Source: Paracoccaceae bacterium (lineage in GTDB: Bacteria; Pseudomonadota; Alphaproteobacteria; Rhodobacterales; Rhodobacteraceae). From it: a stretch of 64,000 bases of DNA. The stretch covers positions 45,320 to 109,319 of the forward strand of contig JAAZYV010000019.1 of the NCBI GenBank assembly GCA_014239455.1. The letters run 5' to 3'. This document shows positions 1 through 8,519 of this stretch, one piece after another. Position 1 is the stretch's first letter, and each line of letters opens with the position of its first letter. Both the position numbers and the translations under genes were made by a program. The notes under the pieces are model-generated. The model saw nothing but the letters and a program-made list of their open reading frames with translations. It did not search any database and was not told where the DNA came from.

Positions 1-810
1 CATGACGTTGATAAATTCTTCATCCATATATCTCTTTTCCAAAGAATTTTGTATACGCTGTAAATCACCTTTAACATAAATAGTAGCAAGTATGCCCCTA
101 TTTTGAGGTAACAGATGAGGAGTAAAAGTAACTCTAACAGGCTTACCAGCTGCTTTACTAAATTCCTGATCAAATTCTGCAAGATGGCGATGTCTAGAAA
201 CATTATATGGAGTATATCCTTCCGAAACTTCACAATAAATGATTTCCTCCTTTGCCTTTCTACCTGCTCCTGAAACACCGGTTGCCAAATTAATGATTAT
301 TTCTTCTGGATCAATTAAATTTTCTTGCAGTAAAGGAATCAAGGGATACATGCCAGTAGCAGCATTACAGCCAGTCCCTGCAACTATTCGAGAATTCTTG
401 ATCTCACTCCGATAAAATTCCGTTAAGCCATATACAGCTTGAATTTGAAGATTTGGTGCTGGGTGTTTCATTCCATACCATTCCTCATACTTGTTAACAT
501 CCGTCAAACGAAAATCAGCTGAAAGATCTATAACTTTAATATGTTTTGGTAGGTCTTTGATTATATGAGCACTTTTAGTATGAGGTAAGGCACAAAAAAC
601 CACATCTAATTTGCCAAAATTTATATCCTCAACAGAACAAAGTTTAGGTAGATTCAGATGTTTCAGCGATGGATAAACCTCTCCAAAACTTAGACCAGAC
701 TTTGAATCTCCTGAAACAACGCTTACCTCAAAACCTGAATGTCCAGCAAGTATCCTCACTAACTCCGCACCTGTATAACCGCTTGCACCAAGTATTGCAG
801 CCTGTATCAC
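1..810 (-). CDS. argC: N-acetyl-gamma-glutamyl-phosphate reductase, 3' end outside window
   Basis: ArgC makes N-acetylglutamate semialdehyde from N-acetylglutamyl phosphate with NADPH, the third step of arginine synthesis, in the cytosol. The first 270 codons are visible. They begin at a GTG (810) with the Rossmann start VIQAAILGASGYTGAELVRI, and the catalytic cysteine lies in the motif AGTGCNAATGMYP. The gene runs off the left edge, so the C-terminus is missing. In many alphaproteobacteria argC directly follows rplM-rpsI. Here it has the same orientation but is separated from rpsI by about 9.7 kb, which suggests insertion of the intervening genes or local rearrangement. Confidence 0.95.
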   Translation of the reverse strand, partial: MIQAAILGASGYTGAELVRILAGHSGFEVSVVSGDSKSGLSFGEVYPSLKHLNLPKLCSVEDINFGKLDVVFCALPHTKSAHIIKDLPKHIKVIDLSADFRLTDVNKYEEWYGMKHPAPNLQIQAVYGLTEFYRSEIKNSRIVAGTGCNAATGMYPLIPLLQENLIDPEEIIINLATGVSGAGRKAKEEIIYCEVSEGYTPYNVSRHRHLAEFDQEFSKAAGKPVRVTFTPHLLPQNRGILATIYVKGDLQRIQNSLEKRYMDEEFINVM

Positions 811-856
811 TAGTCAAATTCCTTTAATAACTAACTGCTATGATTTGTGAATCAAT

Positions 857-1717
857 TTATGTATCAAAATCAAACCCTTCATCAAAGCCATTTCTTTTGT
901 TCGGCGATAATTTATAAGTTTCAGTTCTAAGAAATCGCATCAGCTCTTCCGCGTCATTGCTATATTGGCTTATTTTCTCTATTGAAAAAGGTTTGCCAAC
1001 CACCACTGAGACTTCATCATTTGTCCTTCTCCCAAATTCCTTAATTAGAAGAGCCATCCTAAGATTATAATGCAGATGGCTAGCTATTTGGAAAAGTCGG
1101 CTATTGCTACCTTCAAAATAAATTGGAACCACCTTTGCTTTAGATTTGGCAATCAACCGGGCTGTGAACTTTCTCCAACTAGGATCCATGGCCTTACCAA
1201 AGGGTTTTACCGATGTTGAAACGGTTCCACCAGGGAAAATTCCAACACATCCCCCCTTGACCAGATAGCTTATAGCTTGTTTCCTTGTTTCGACATTTTT
1301 GGCTATGCCATCTCTAGTTTCATCAAAATTGATTGGTAAAATCACTTTATCCAGATCCTGCGCCTTCTTAAAGACTCTATGTGCCAATATCCTAAAATCT
1401 TTGCGCGTAGTTGAAAGAATATAGCCAAGCAGTAAACCATCTAATATTCCATAAGGATGGTTGGCCACTACGATTACTGGACCAGTTTTTGGAATATTCT
1501 CTAAACTTCCACCTAAAATATCTAAACCTATTCCATATTTCTCTAATATGACTTCCCAAAAGTCGCGGCCAGACGCTACTTCATTTTCGTAATCCTTAGC
1601 TTTCTTGATTAGAGCAATTCTACCAGTCATGTTTTCGATTGAACGGATTACGGCTCTTCCTGCCTTGCTCCTAGCTGAACTAGAGTATGAAATTTCACGG
1701 GCCACCTCTTTTTTCAC
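857..1717 (-). CDS. Lysophospholipid acyltransferase-family protein (putative hemolysin type)
   Basis: A 286-aa protein of the glycerolipid acyltransferase (PlsC-like) superfamily. It has the histidine/aspartate motif NHPYGILDG near residue 86, where the spacing is HX5D as in the 'putative hemolysin'/ornithine-lipid acyltransferase branch rather than the usual HX4D, and the FPGG substrate motif (GIFPGGTVS) near residue 160. It probably transfers acyl chains onto a membrane lipid or lyso-lipid at the inner leaflet; the acceptor is not evident. The start is a GTG preceded by AAGGTG. It lies just upstream of argC on the same strand (46-bp gap), but no functional link is implied. Confidence 0.8.
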   Translation of the reverse strand: MKKEVAREISYSSSARSKAGRAVIRSIENMTGRIALIKKAKDYENEVASGRDFWEVILEKYGIGLDILGGSLENIPKTGPVIVVANHPYGILDGLLLGYILSTTRKDFRILAHRVFKKAQDLDKVILPINFDETRDGIAKNVETRKQAISYLVKGGCVGIFPGGTVSTSVKPFGKAMDPSWRKFTARLIAKSKAKVVPIYFEGSNSRLFQIASHLHYNLRMALLIKEFGRRTNDEVSVVVGKPFSIEKISQYSNDAEELMRFLRTETYKLSPNKRNGFDEGFDFDT

Positions 1718-1924
1718 TTTTGCACCTTTCTTATGGAAAATGACATGAAAAATGTTTAAACTTTATTACATTATTAAACAATTAATTTAAAGCATGGATT
1801 AAAATTTATTAACTTTAGAGCGCGTCTTCAAAAACACATTAGCATAGTAATTTAATCTTGTTACTAAAGAAAATGGTGGTAGATATACCAAAGTCAAGAC
1901 CACTTTAAGAACACGGCATAAGTC

Positions 1925-2323
1925 ATGATTAAAAAATTTGGACAAGCAATCTTCATCGTACTAATAATATGCGTCATGGGTGCAATTTTGTTATCAAATT
2001 GGCCAAATATAAAGAAAAGCTTTCGCAAGCCTGAAGCAATTGTTTCAAAAGTTACCCTACAAAACGAATGTACAGTCATATCTGATGCATTTATTGTCGT
2101 GCACATAAAGAGTAAACGTTTTGCCCATTTTTCTAATAATTTAGCACGAATAAAATTACACGAGGGAGATTTAATTAGGTTAGCTATATCACCTAAATAT
2201 CCAAACTTTGTTTACAGTGGTGAATCTTATAAAGCAAAGGAAGAATTGACCATAACTGCTAATTGTGAAGTTGACCCTAGAATGAAATCAATCTTTAATT
2301 CGATGCGGGATCAGTTCAATTAA
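1925..2323 (+). CDS. Small single-pass membrane or secreted protein of unknown function
   Basis: 132 aa, not recognised. Residues 5-26 form one strongly hydrophobic segment (IFIVLIICVMGAILL) that could be a signal anchor. The rest is a soluble domain with two cysteines (QNECTV and TANCEV), which may form a disulfide if exported, and predicted beta-rich sequence. It stands alone between oppositely directed genes, with a weak ribosome-binding site. An overlapping antisense reading frame is taken to be a shadow. It is probably a real gene because the frame is long and has a sensible membrane-anchor layout. Confidence 0.55.
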   Translation: MIKKFGQAIFIVLIICVMGAILLSNWPNIKKSFRKPEAIVSKVTLQNECTVISDAFIVVHIKSKRFAHFSNNLARIKLHEGDLIRLAISPKYPNFVYSGESYKAKEELTITANCEVDPRMKSIFNSMRDQFN

Positions 2324-2378
2324 TTTACTTCTGAAGTCAAAGAAAAATCTAATATGGAAAATAAGAATGGTTGAAATC

Positions 2379-3212
2379 TTAGGCATCTAACCCAATGTCT
2401 ATGCAGGTCGCAGATTGCGTGATGGCTCCTACTGAAATGTAGTTGACACCAGTCAATGCCTTTTCCCTAATATTATCAAGGTTAACATTACCTGAACACT
2501 CTAGAGGAATATTATTATTTACTAAATCTACTGCCGTTTTCATTTCACTTGAACTCATATTATCCAGCATGATTAAGTCAGCACCTGCATTCACAGAAGC
2601 CTTTACCTGCGCAATAGTGTCACACTCAACTTCAACCTTTGTAAGTATAGGAGCTCTTTCTTTAATACGTTTGACTGCCTCAAAAATATCCCCAAATAAG
2701 GCAATATGATTATCTTTCAGCATGACTCCAGAATCTAATCCAAATCGATGGTTTTTTCCACCTCCACAGTAAAAAGCATATTTCTCCAATAATCTAAGAC
2801 CAGGAGTAGTTTTTCTTGTATCGACTAGACGGGCTTTAGTGTGGGAAATTGCCTTTACATAGTCATCCGTCATTGTGGCAATCCCACACATTCTCTGAAG
2901 TATGTTTAGTACAACCCTTTCAGCAGTTAAAATTGCAGAAGCCTTTCCAGAAACTACAGCTATCTTGAAACCACTTTTTACCCGATCTTTATCATTACAA
3001 AAAGTATTAAATTCTAATTCCGAATCAACTTGATGAAAAATTGACTGAGCTACTTCTAGTCCAGAAATTATTGCAGGTTCCCTGACAACGAGATTGAATG
3101 TTTTATGGATCCCTGGGTCTACTATGATCTGAGAAGTCAAATCAAAGTTTCCCACATCCTCTCTTAACCAATTCTTAATATAGTCAATTAGTAAATTGTT
3201 ATTGATTAGCAT
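2379..3212 (-). CDS. nadC: Nicotinate-nucleotide pyrophosphorylase (quinolinate phosphoribosyltransferase)
   Basis: Converts quinolinate and PRPP to nicotinate mononucleotide, CO2 and PPi in NAD synthesis. The 277-aa length is normal. Diagnostic stretches include LNILQRMCGIATMT, the PRPP/quinolinate-binding DTRKTTPGLR, GGGKNHRFGLDSGVMLKDNH, the acidic KVEVECD and LIMLDNMS. The ATG is preceded by GAGGA. The usual partners nadA and nadB are absent from the window. Instead nadC starts only 13 bp after the stop codon of a TAXI-type TRAP permease on the same strand, so the two are probably co-transcribed. Confidence 0.95.
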   Translation of the reverse strand: MLINNNLLIDYIKNWLREDVGNFDLTSQIIVDPGIHKTFNLVVREPAIISGLEVAQSIFHQVDSELEFNTFCNDKDRVKSGFKIAVVSGKASAILTAERVVLNILQRMCGIATMTDDYVKAISHTKARLVDTRKTTPGLRLLEKYAFYCGGGKNHRFGLDSGVMLKDNHIALFGDIFEAVKRIKERAPILTKVEVECDTIAQVKASVNAGADLIMLDNMSSSEMKTAVDLVNNNIPLECSGNVNLDNIREKALTGVNYISVGAITQSATCIDIGLDA

Positions 3213-3225
3213 TGAACCAAAATCC

Positions 3226-5121
3226 TCAAACTTTTTGTAATCTTATAATTAATGCCAGTAACGCCCATCCAGTCAAAAGAAAGAAACCTTTGAATACAAA
3301 TTGAGGCAGAATAAGCACTAAAGATATTGAACCTAGTATAACTTTAAGAATATAGAAATAGTATTTTTTTGCCTCAACTGAAAAAGCTATTGAAATAAAA
3401 ACACAAGAAGAAATCAAGAAAAAAGCATCAACCACTACAATCAATGTATCAAAAGAATGCAAAAGACTAGGCATTGAAATGAAAGAAAAAGGCAATATAA
3501 ACGCTGCCGCAGAAAGCTTCAGAGCAAAAATAGCTAATGAGAATGGATTAGATTCAGAGATTGCGCTGGCAGCATATGCTGCAACTGCCACCGGAGGGGT
3601 CATTGCAGATAAAACTGCGAAATAAAATAGAAACAAATGCACATTTATTAGGGGTAACTCTACTATTTCAACCAGTGTTGGAGCTACAAGGACTGCTGAG
3701 AGAATATAAGCGCTAGGGGTAGGCATACCCAAGCCTAAAATAATTGTGACCAGCGCAGCAAAAATGCAAATTACTAACTGACTATCGCCGCCAATGGTAA
3801 AAGCGATACTTGAAAATTTTGAGGCCAAACCAGTCATAGTAATACCTCCGATTACAAGTCCAGCGGAAGCACAAGCGGCAGTGACAGGAATCATTCTCAA
3901 AGTTGCTAAGGACAAAACATCTATAGCTTTTAAAAGGGATACTTTAGATTTGGGATGAATTAGAGATATTAACCATATTAGGCAGGTGCTAATTGCAGCC
4001 ACCATTGTTGGTGAAAAACCTAAAACTAGCATAAAAATTAACCCAACCAATGGCATTAGGTATAGAAAATCATAAATATTTCCTACTCGAAAAGCGTCTT
4101 CCCCATATACATTAATTGGATTAGATACTGGTGAACGAAAATGAACCTGGATAAGCAAACTTAGGTAATATACCAAAGCTGGGAAGAGAGCCACTGACAC
4201 AATTGATAAGTATGGAATCTCCGTAAATTCAGACATAATAAATGCAGCTGATCCCATTACAGGAGGCAAAAGGCTACCACCCGTTGATGCCGCTACTTCA
4301 ATTCCACCTGCCATACCTGCTGGATATTTAAACTTTTTCATTAATGGTATAGTTATGGACCCAGTAGCCACCACATCAGACGTGGGACTACCTGACATAG
4401 TCCCAAACAAAGCTGATGACAGAACTGAAATTTTGGCTGGCGCTCCTCTTGTTTTACCTGCCAACCGCTTAGAAACGTTGAAAAAAAAGTTACTCCCACC
4501 GGATTTCTCAAAAAAGGTTCCAAATAAAACAAAAAGGAATGCATATGTAGCAGCTACCCTAATTGGAATTCCAAATAAGCCATCAGTAGTAAAGACATTA
4601 ATATCTAGAAAATGACTTGTTGTAATAACACCATGACCTAGAATTCCAGTGAAATAGTGTCCAAACAAATTGTATGCAATAAAGGCAAGTATAATCGTTA
4701 ATAAAACTACTCCGATAGCACGTCTCGTAATCTCAAGACTTAAAAGCACAATTAATGAAGAAAAGAAATATTCCAAAGGACTTAATTCATTTAATAAAGA
4801 AATTCTTGTAGAGATGTTTTCTATCTCGGAAATAAAATAGATTGCCGAAATTAATGCGGAAAAAGCCAAAAACCAGTCTATGCTACTGGGGATTTTGGTG
4901 TCTGAGCGTGAAGATCCACCAATATAGAGAAATGAAGGAACCAAAATCAAACACAGATAAATTATTGACGTTGCTAAAACATCCAATCGCGAAAAAATAG
5001 CTGAATATAATACCCAAACTGCAATACCAGAAGTGTATAACCTTAACAAATGATCAAATCTTGCAACAACCTTTCTGCGAACACTTGTTACAAAAAAACC
5101 ATTTAATATAGAATTAAACAT
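3226..5121 (-). CDS. TRAP transporter fused permease (DctQM, TAXI type)
   Basis: A 631-aa integral membrane protein joining the small (4-helix) and large (12-helix) TRAP permease subunits in one chain, the usual arrangement for TAXI systems. Many hydrophobic segments run throughout. The large-subunit signature region SGSPTSDVVATGSITIPLMK lies near residue 245, followed by GGIEVAASTGGSLLPPVMG and, near residue 465, LGLGMPTPSAYILSAVL. With the binding protein at 5190-6179 (68-bp gap) it forms a Na+-coupled uptake system in the inner membrane. The substrate is unknown; the link to nadC allows quinolinate or a related acid as a guess. Confidence 0.9.
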   Translation of the reverse strand: MFNSILNGFFVTSVRRKVVARFDHLLRLYTSGIAVWVLYSAIFSRLDVLATSIIYLCLILVPSFLYIGGSSRSDTKIPSSIDWFLAFSALISAIYFISEIENISTRISLLNELSPLEYFFSSLIVLLSLEITRRAIGVVLLTIILAFIAYNLFGHYFTGILGHGVITTSHFLDINVFTTDGLFGIPIRVAATYAFLFVLFGTFFEKSGGSNFFFNVSKRLAGKTRGAPAKISVLSSALFGTMSGSPTSDVVATGSITIPLMKKFKYPAGMAGGIEVAASTGGSLLPPVMGSAAFIMSEFTEIPYLSIVSVALFPALVYYLSLLIQVHFRSPVSNPINVYGEDAFRVGNIYDFLYLMPLVGLIFMLVLGFSPTMVAAISTCLIWLISLIHPKSKVSLLKAIDVLSLATLRMIPVTAACASAGLVIGGITMTGLASKFSSIAFTIGGDSQLVICIFAALVTIILGLGMPTPSAYILSAVLVAPTLVEIVELPLINVHLFLFYFAVLSAMTPPVAVAAYAASAISESNPFSLAIFALKLSAAAFILPFSFISMPSLLHSFDTLIVVVDAFFLISSCVFISIAFSVEAKKYYFYILKVILGSISLVLILPQFVFKGFFLLTGWALLALIIRLQKV

Positions 5122-5189
5122 TCAAATTCCTAGTTCAAAAAACTTTAGGACAAAGAAGTTGGTTATTGGAATCCCATGTTCAAATCTTA

Positions 5190-6179
5190 TTAATTGTTAT
5201 CCATTATTATCGTGGCTTTTTTATGGTAAGGAATAACATTAACTGATGTAGCTAGTTTAAGATCAAAACTTTTCATCGCAGGGTGAACTTTCTGGATTTC
5301 CTCCGGATACAAGGAAATCGCCTTTGCCACTAACTCTACCTTCTCAGCATTACTTCCCTTCGATGCGATCAAGGCCGCTTGAGCTCCAAAAGTTTTGATA
5401 TCTTCCCTAAGCCACTCATATGAACCTGCTTCAATAGTAAATGGCCTAGAACCAAACTCTTCAGACATCATATCAATAACAACTCTATCAACAGATAACA
5501 TTCTTAAATTTCTTACTTTTGCAATTGCTTTAATTTTACCACTTCCAATAAACGTTGCATTAACCCAAATATCTGCTTTGCGGTCTTGCATAATTTGTGA
5601 TGCACTCTTTGAACCTTGATACTGAATACTTCCACCCGAGGCTAAGATTTTTTCAAAAGTCACTCCTGATTTTTGAAGGGAGCTTTCAGCTAAAATGGAT
5701 GGTAATATACCCTTACGATTGACTACCAAATTTACCTTCAAATCTTTTTTTCCAAGATCTGAAATCGTTCTCAAATCATGTTTTTTCGCGAAGTCTTTGT
5801 CAACAAGCCATTGCATGGGAGCCCAATCATAAAGTAATGAAATAGCTCTAGTACCAGTTACAGGAGAAGAAAATGGCTCTGCACCTTTTTCCGCAATAAC
5901 TATTTCACCTATATGAGCAATAGAAATGTCACATTTACCTGACTTGGTCTGAACAATATTAGCAAACCCTCCACTTGAAGTCTGATATGTCACTACAGAA
6001 CTAGGATCAACTTTTTGAACAGCGGAATTCAAACCAGCGCCCAACAAAGACCAAAGACCGCCAGGACTTCCACCACACAATATGATATTTTGGCTATTGG
6101 CAGAACCATTGTTGGCTACTAAGGTCATGGTTAACAGAATAAGAAAGTAAAAAGGTTTAAAAAATGTGTTACGTTTCAT
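5190..6179 (-). CDS. TAXI-family TRAP transporter solute-binding protein
   Basis: A 329-aa periplasmic binding protein. A signal peptide (residues 1-27, hydrophobic FYFLILLTMTLVA) is followed by a mature domain that opens with IILCGGSPGGLWSLLGAGL, the TAXI pattern, and continues with TYQTSSGGFANI and SIAHIGEIVIAEKG. It would deliver a small carboxylated solute to the fused permease encoded next. It is the promoter-proximal gene of the apparent binding protein-permease-nadC operon. Confidence 0.9.
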   Translation of the reverse strand: MKRNTFFKPFYFLILLTMTLVANNGSANSQNIILCGGSPGGLWSLLGAGLNSAVQKVDPSSVVTYQTSSGGFANIVQTKSGKCDISIAHIGEIVIAEKGAEPFSSPVTGTRAISLLYDWAPMQWLVDKDFAKKHDLRTISDLGKKDLKVNLVVNRKGILPSILAESSLQKSGVTFEKILASGGSIQYQGSKSASQIMQDRKADIWVNATFIGSGKIKAIAKVRNLRMLSVDRVVIDMMSEEFGSRPFTIEAGSYEWLREDIKTFGAQAALIASKGSNAEKVELVAKAISLYPEEIQKVHPAMKSFDLKLATSVNVIPYHKKATIIMDNN

Positions 6180-6271
6180 ACTAACTTCCCCCGACTTTTT
6201 TTTGCTAAAAATGAATTAAAGGATATACCCTTTTTTCAATGATGAAACCATCATTTATTTGAATCGCTATA

Positions 6272-6910
6272 TCATTTTTCCTTAAAAAGTAATGTCAAGC
6301 TGGTTCGAACCGAGGAATCCAAGGAAAAGTAATGATTTCCTTCAGAAAATGAATACTTGTTCACTAAAGTGTAATTGCCCAAATCGCAAAACATTTTATA
6401 GTAATTGTCTTTATAACTTTTTAGTCCCTTAAAATGTACATATTCATTTACATGTGGTTTCTGTGGATCAAAGTCAATGATGGACAAAAATCTACCCGGC
6501 TTCAGCAAAAGATCTGCTTGCTTCAAACAATCTGTGATTCTATCCCTAGATACTAAGTATAAACAAAAACCAAAATGGATTAAATCAAACTTTTCTAATT
6601 GAGAAGGCAGTGAATCCGCAGTACCTATTTCGAAAATACATTTGTCGCCATAATTCTTATTAGCATAATCGACAGCCAAATTACTAGGATCAATTCCATG
6701 CCCTTTGCTATTCAATTGCCAGCACATTTGGGATAACTTGTTGCCTCCACCAGAACCTATCTCAAGGATGGTCTGTACTTCTTTTTGAAAAGGCATCAAC
6801 CAATTACACAAGATAGAAATTTCGGGAGAATTTTCAGCAAATTTGTGAATGTTTCTCTTGAACCACTCATCACCTTCAGATTTTAAAAATTCTCTTTCTT
6901 GAATCAACAT
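6272..6910 (-). CDS. Class I SAM-dependent methyltransferase, substrate unknown
   Basis: 212 aa with a Rossmann-type methyltransferase core. Motif I is ILEIGSGGGNKL near residue 48, the acidic residue ending strand 2 is in HGIDPSNL, and motif IV-like FDLIHFGFCLYLV is near residue 110, followed by LLLKPGRFLSIIDFD. Nothing in the C-terminal part identifies a substrate. It is separated by 92 bp from the TAXI transporter genes on the same strand and has no tight operon partner. Confidence 0.75.
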   Translation of the reverse strand: MLIQEREFLKSEGDEWFKRNIHKFAENSPEISILCNWLMPFQKEVQTILEIGSGGGNKLSQMCWQLNSKGHGIDPSNLAVDYANKNYGDKCIFEIGTADSLPSQLEKFDLIHFGFCLYLVSRDRITDCLKQADLLLKPGRFLSIIDFDPQKPHVNEYVHFKGLKSYKDNYYKMFCDLGNYTLVNKYSFSEGNHYFSLDSSVRTSLTLLFKEK

Positions 6911-7481
6911 TTATATTTGATCTCTCAATTAGTAAAATCATGCAAGCTATGCCAAACGCCGGGTGTCGCTCAGAATTCAAGCAAAAGATAACACCTTAAG
7001 ATACTGCAACCCGGTGTGATGATAATAAAAAGGTATTAGTTTGAAAAGATCTAACGTTTTGCGAACTCCAACATCTAAGAGCCATTTTATCTCATATACT
7101 CACAATATACAATTTTATTTATGTGTTAAACGTTCAAAATTATTGTCCTTAGAAATAAGGATCTTTTGAAAGAGCTTAGCCTATCAAATGTATTATCAAT
7201 AAGTGCAAAAACCAAATAACTCCAATACCACCTTCTATAAAAAAACCACCTTAAAAAAGTCCTAATAAATAATACAAATGACTCTTTCATTGCATTTTTT
7301 GTATATACTGATTATCGCTTGGCTAACCAACCTCTCTTTTAGGTCATTGTTATTAAACAAATAAAAGTACTCACCAAAACAATGTTACGTTAATGTTACG
7401 CTTCTCTTATCCAAAATATTTAATTACACATATCTTTCATAAGACAGTATAAAGAGCGCATCAATTTTAGGAAAGTTGACT
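6911..7481 (+). other. Long AT-rich intergenic region with short repeats, no gene seen
   Basis: About 570 bp with no convincing reading frame or RNA gene. It holds a distant inverted repeat (CCGGGT at 6959-6964, ACCCGG about 50 bp downstream) that does not fold as a tRNA, and the paired ATGTTACG repeat listed separately. It could be a scar of insertion or gene loss. Confidence 0.4.
7382..7400 (+). repeat. Paired direct repeat ATGTTACG-TTA-ATGTTACG
   Basis: Two copies of ATGTTACG with 11-bp periodicity (7382-7389 and 7393-7400), upstream of the GFA-family gene. A matching pair with identical spacing, CTGTTACG-GGT-CTGTTACG, lies downstream at 8062-8080. The layout resembles paired protein-binding sites; the binder is unknown. 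Confidence 0.55.
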
Positions 7482-7895
7482 ATGGTTAAATGCAGTTGCC
7501 TTTGTACGCAGGTAAGCTTTGAAGTCTCAATTAAGCCGAAGAATTTTGGAGTATGCCATTGTAGTGATTGTCGCAAGTGGACTGGTGGCGTTTTTATGAG
7601 TGTGAGTGGTGGTGATAATATTATTTTTGACAATGAAAAATATATAGGCAGATATTCTCATTCTGACTGGGCTGAACGTGGCTTTTGTACCAATTGTGGT
7701 ACAAATCTTTTTTTCCGAATGAAAAAAAGTAACCACTACTTTTTGATGTTAGGCGTTATTGACGATGACATCAGCCTTCACTTTGAAGAACAGCAATTCA
7801 TCGACGAAAAACCAAGTCATTACTCGTTTTCAAACGATACTAAGCTGGTAACGAAAGCTAGTATGATGGAAATGCTGAACAACTATTTAAGTTGA
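7482..7895 (+). CDS. GFA-family (Mss4-like) zinc-binding protein
   Basis: A 137-aa protein of the glutathione-dependent formaldehyde-activating enzyme (GFA) family. Zinc-binding cysteines are in CSCLC near the start, in GVCHCSDCRKWTGG and in GFCTNCGTNLFF. Most family members have no proven reaction, and a role with glutathione adducts is only inferred. The ATG at 7482 is chosen over an upstream TTG because AGGAAA sits 7 bp before it. The gene stands alone in a repeat-rich intergenic region between paired TGTTACG elements and may be a single-gene insertion. A second GFA gene is at 34577-35005. Confidence 0.85.
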   Translation: MVKCSCLCTQVSFEVSIKPKNFGVCHCSDCRKWTGGVFMSVSGGDNIIFDNEKYIGRYSHSDWAERGFCTNCGTNLFFRMKKSNHYFLMLGVIDDDISLHFEEQQFIDEKPSHYSFSNDTKLVTKASMMEMLNNYLS

Positions 7896-8061
7896 TTTGA
7901 TGGCTCAAGATAACTGCCCGCAACCTGAACCTTTTTAAATTTTGCAAAAACAAGGGAAAACTTTCGTTATTGCTCGTCTTTATAGATGCGTAACTCCCTT
8001 ATATGAATTTTAATAGTAAGCACTAGTTGGAGCTTCAAGTGGTTGGGTTGGGTTGGTGTAA

Positions 8062-8080
8062 CTGTTACGGGTCTGTTACG
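8062..8080 (+). repeat. Paired direct repeat CTGTTACG-GGT-CTGTTACG
   Basis: Two copies of CTGTTACG (8062-8069 and 8073-8080), spaced 11 bp start to start exactly as in the pair at 7382-7400. Together the two pairs flank the GFA-family gene in the same orientation. They may be recombinase or regulator binding sites. Confidence 0.55.
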
Positions 8081-8160
8081 AGCCTGTTTTGCATAAAAAA
8101 TTTTAACCAATGATTTCAGTTAGTTGCAGCACATTTTGTTTTATAATAATCCCAAAGAAA

Positions 8161-8186
8161 AAGGGCTTACATTCTTGTAAGCCCTT
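8161..8186 (+). terminator. Perfect 10-bp hairpin followed by T-rich tract
   Basis: AAGGGCTTAC (8161-8170) pairs perfectly with GTAAGCCCTT (8177-8186) around the 6-base loop ATTCTT. A-rich sequence precedes it and TGTATTTATTT follows, so it could end transcripts from either side. It lies 265 bp after the GFA gene. Confidence 0.6.
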
Positions 8187-8344
8187 GTATTTATTTAGTA
8201 TATTATAAAAAGCCTTATCGTTTCGCAAACTTATATCTCTAAAAACCTAATAATATCAGTATGTTGCAGAGGTGTTAAAAAAACGTGCATAATTCGTGCA
8301 TTATAAGGTTTGTTAAAAATCATAGTCTCCTCAACGCTGGTTAA

Positions 8345-8374
8345 TTAAAACCTTATATCATTTTTAACAATTTT
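8345..8374 (+). repeat. Left copy of 30-bp direct repeat flanking the acyltransferase-XRE operon
   Basis: This 30-bp sequence matches 10253-10282 at 27 of 30 positions and shares the exact core CCTTATATCATTTTTA. The two copies are in the same orientation and bracket the three-gene operon at 8520-10256, about 1.9 kb apart. They could be target-site or attachment-like repeats of a small mobile cassette. Confidence 0.6.
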
Positions 8375-8438
8375 GTCCATGTTTATAATGGCTTAGAAGG
8401 TAATGTAACTCTAAGCTCCTTACATAAAGTGTCACTCT

Positions 8439-8472
8439 AAGGTTACTTTTCTTGTGGACAAGAAGTAACCTT
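8439..8472 (+). promoter_or_regulatory. Long hairpin upstream of the acyltransferase-membrane-XRE operon
   Basis: AAGGTTACTTTTCTTGT (8439-8455) pairs with ACAAGAAGTAACCTT (8458-8472), giving 15 bp with a two-base bulge and a GG loop. Around it are further GTAACT, GTTAC and GTTACTTTTT elements (8405-8486). The site lies 48 bp before the operon start and is a natural candidate operator for the operon's own XRE repressor, or a leader hairpin. Binding is inferred only. Confidence 0.45.
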
Positions 8473-8519
8473 TGCGTTACTTTTTATCAAGCACTAATTT
8501 TAGCAATTGGATGTAAGAC

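Larger units (their letters stand above)
7896..8519 (+). other. Repeat- and hairpin-rich intergenic region, no gene seen
   Basis: About 620 bp without a convincing gene. It contains three tandem GGTTG units (8041-8056), the CTGTTACG pair, a terminator-like palindrome, two CGTGCAT repeats (8284-8301), the left copy of a 30-bp direct repeat and a long hairpin before the acyltransferase gene. These are listed separately where distinct. The density of short repeats is typical of integration sites. Confidence 0.45.

Noticed and set aside
1894..2106. Minus-strand frame opposite the small membrane protein gene
   Set aside because: No domain, entirely antisense to a more plausible gene; a shadow frame.
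6263..6274. Third copy of the 30-bp direct repeat near the methyltransferase stop
   Set aside because: Only TATATCATTTTT matches, 12 bases in AT-rich sequence, too short to count as a repeat copy.
6959..7016. tRNA or small structured RNA suggested by CCGGGT...ACCCGG
   Set aside because: The arms are 50 bases apart with no D-arm, anticodon arm or T-loop consensus between or around them.
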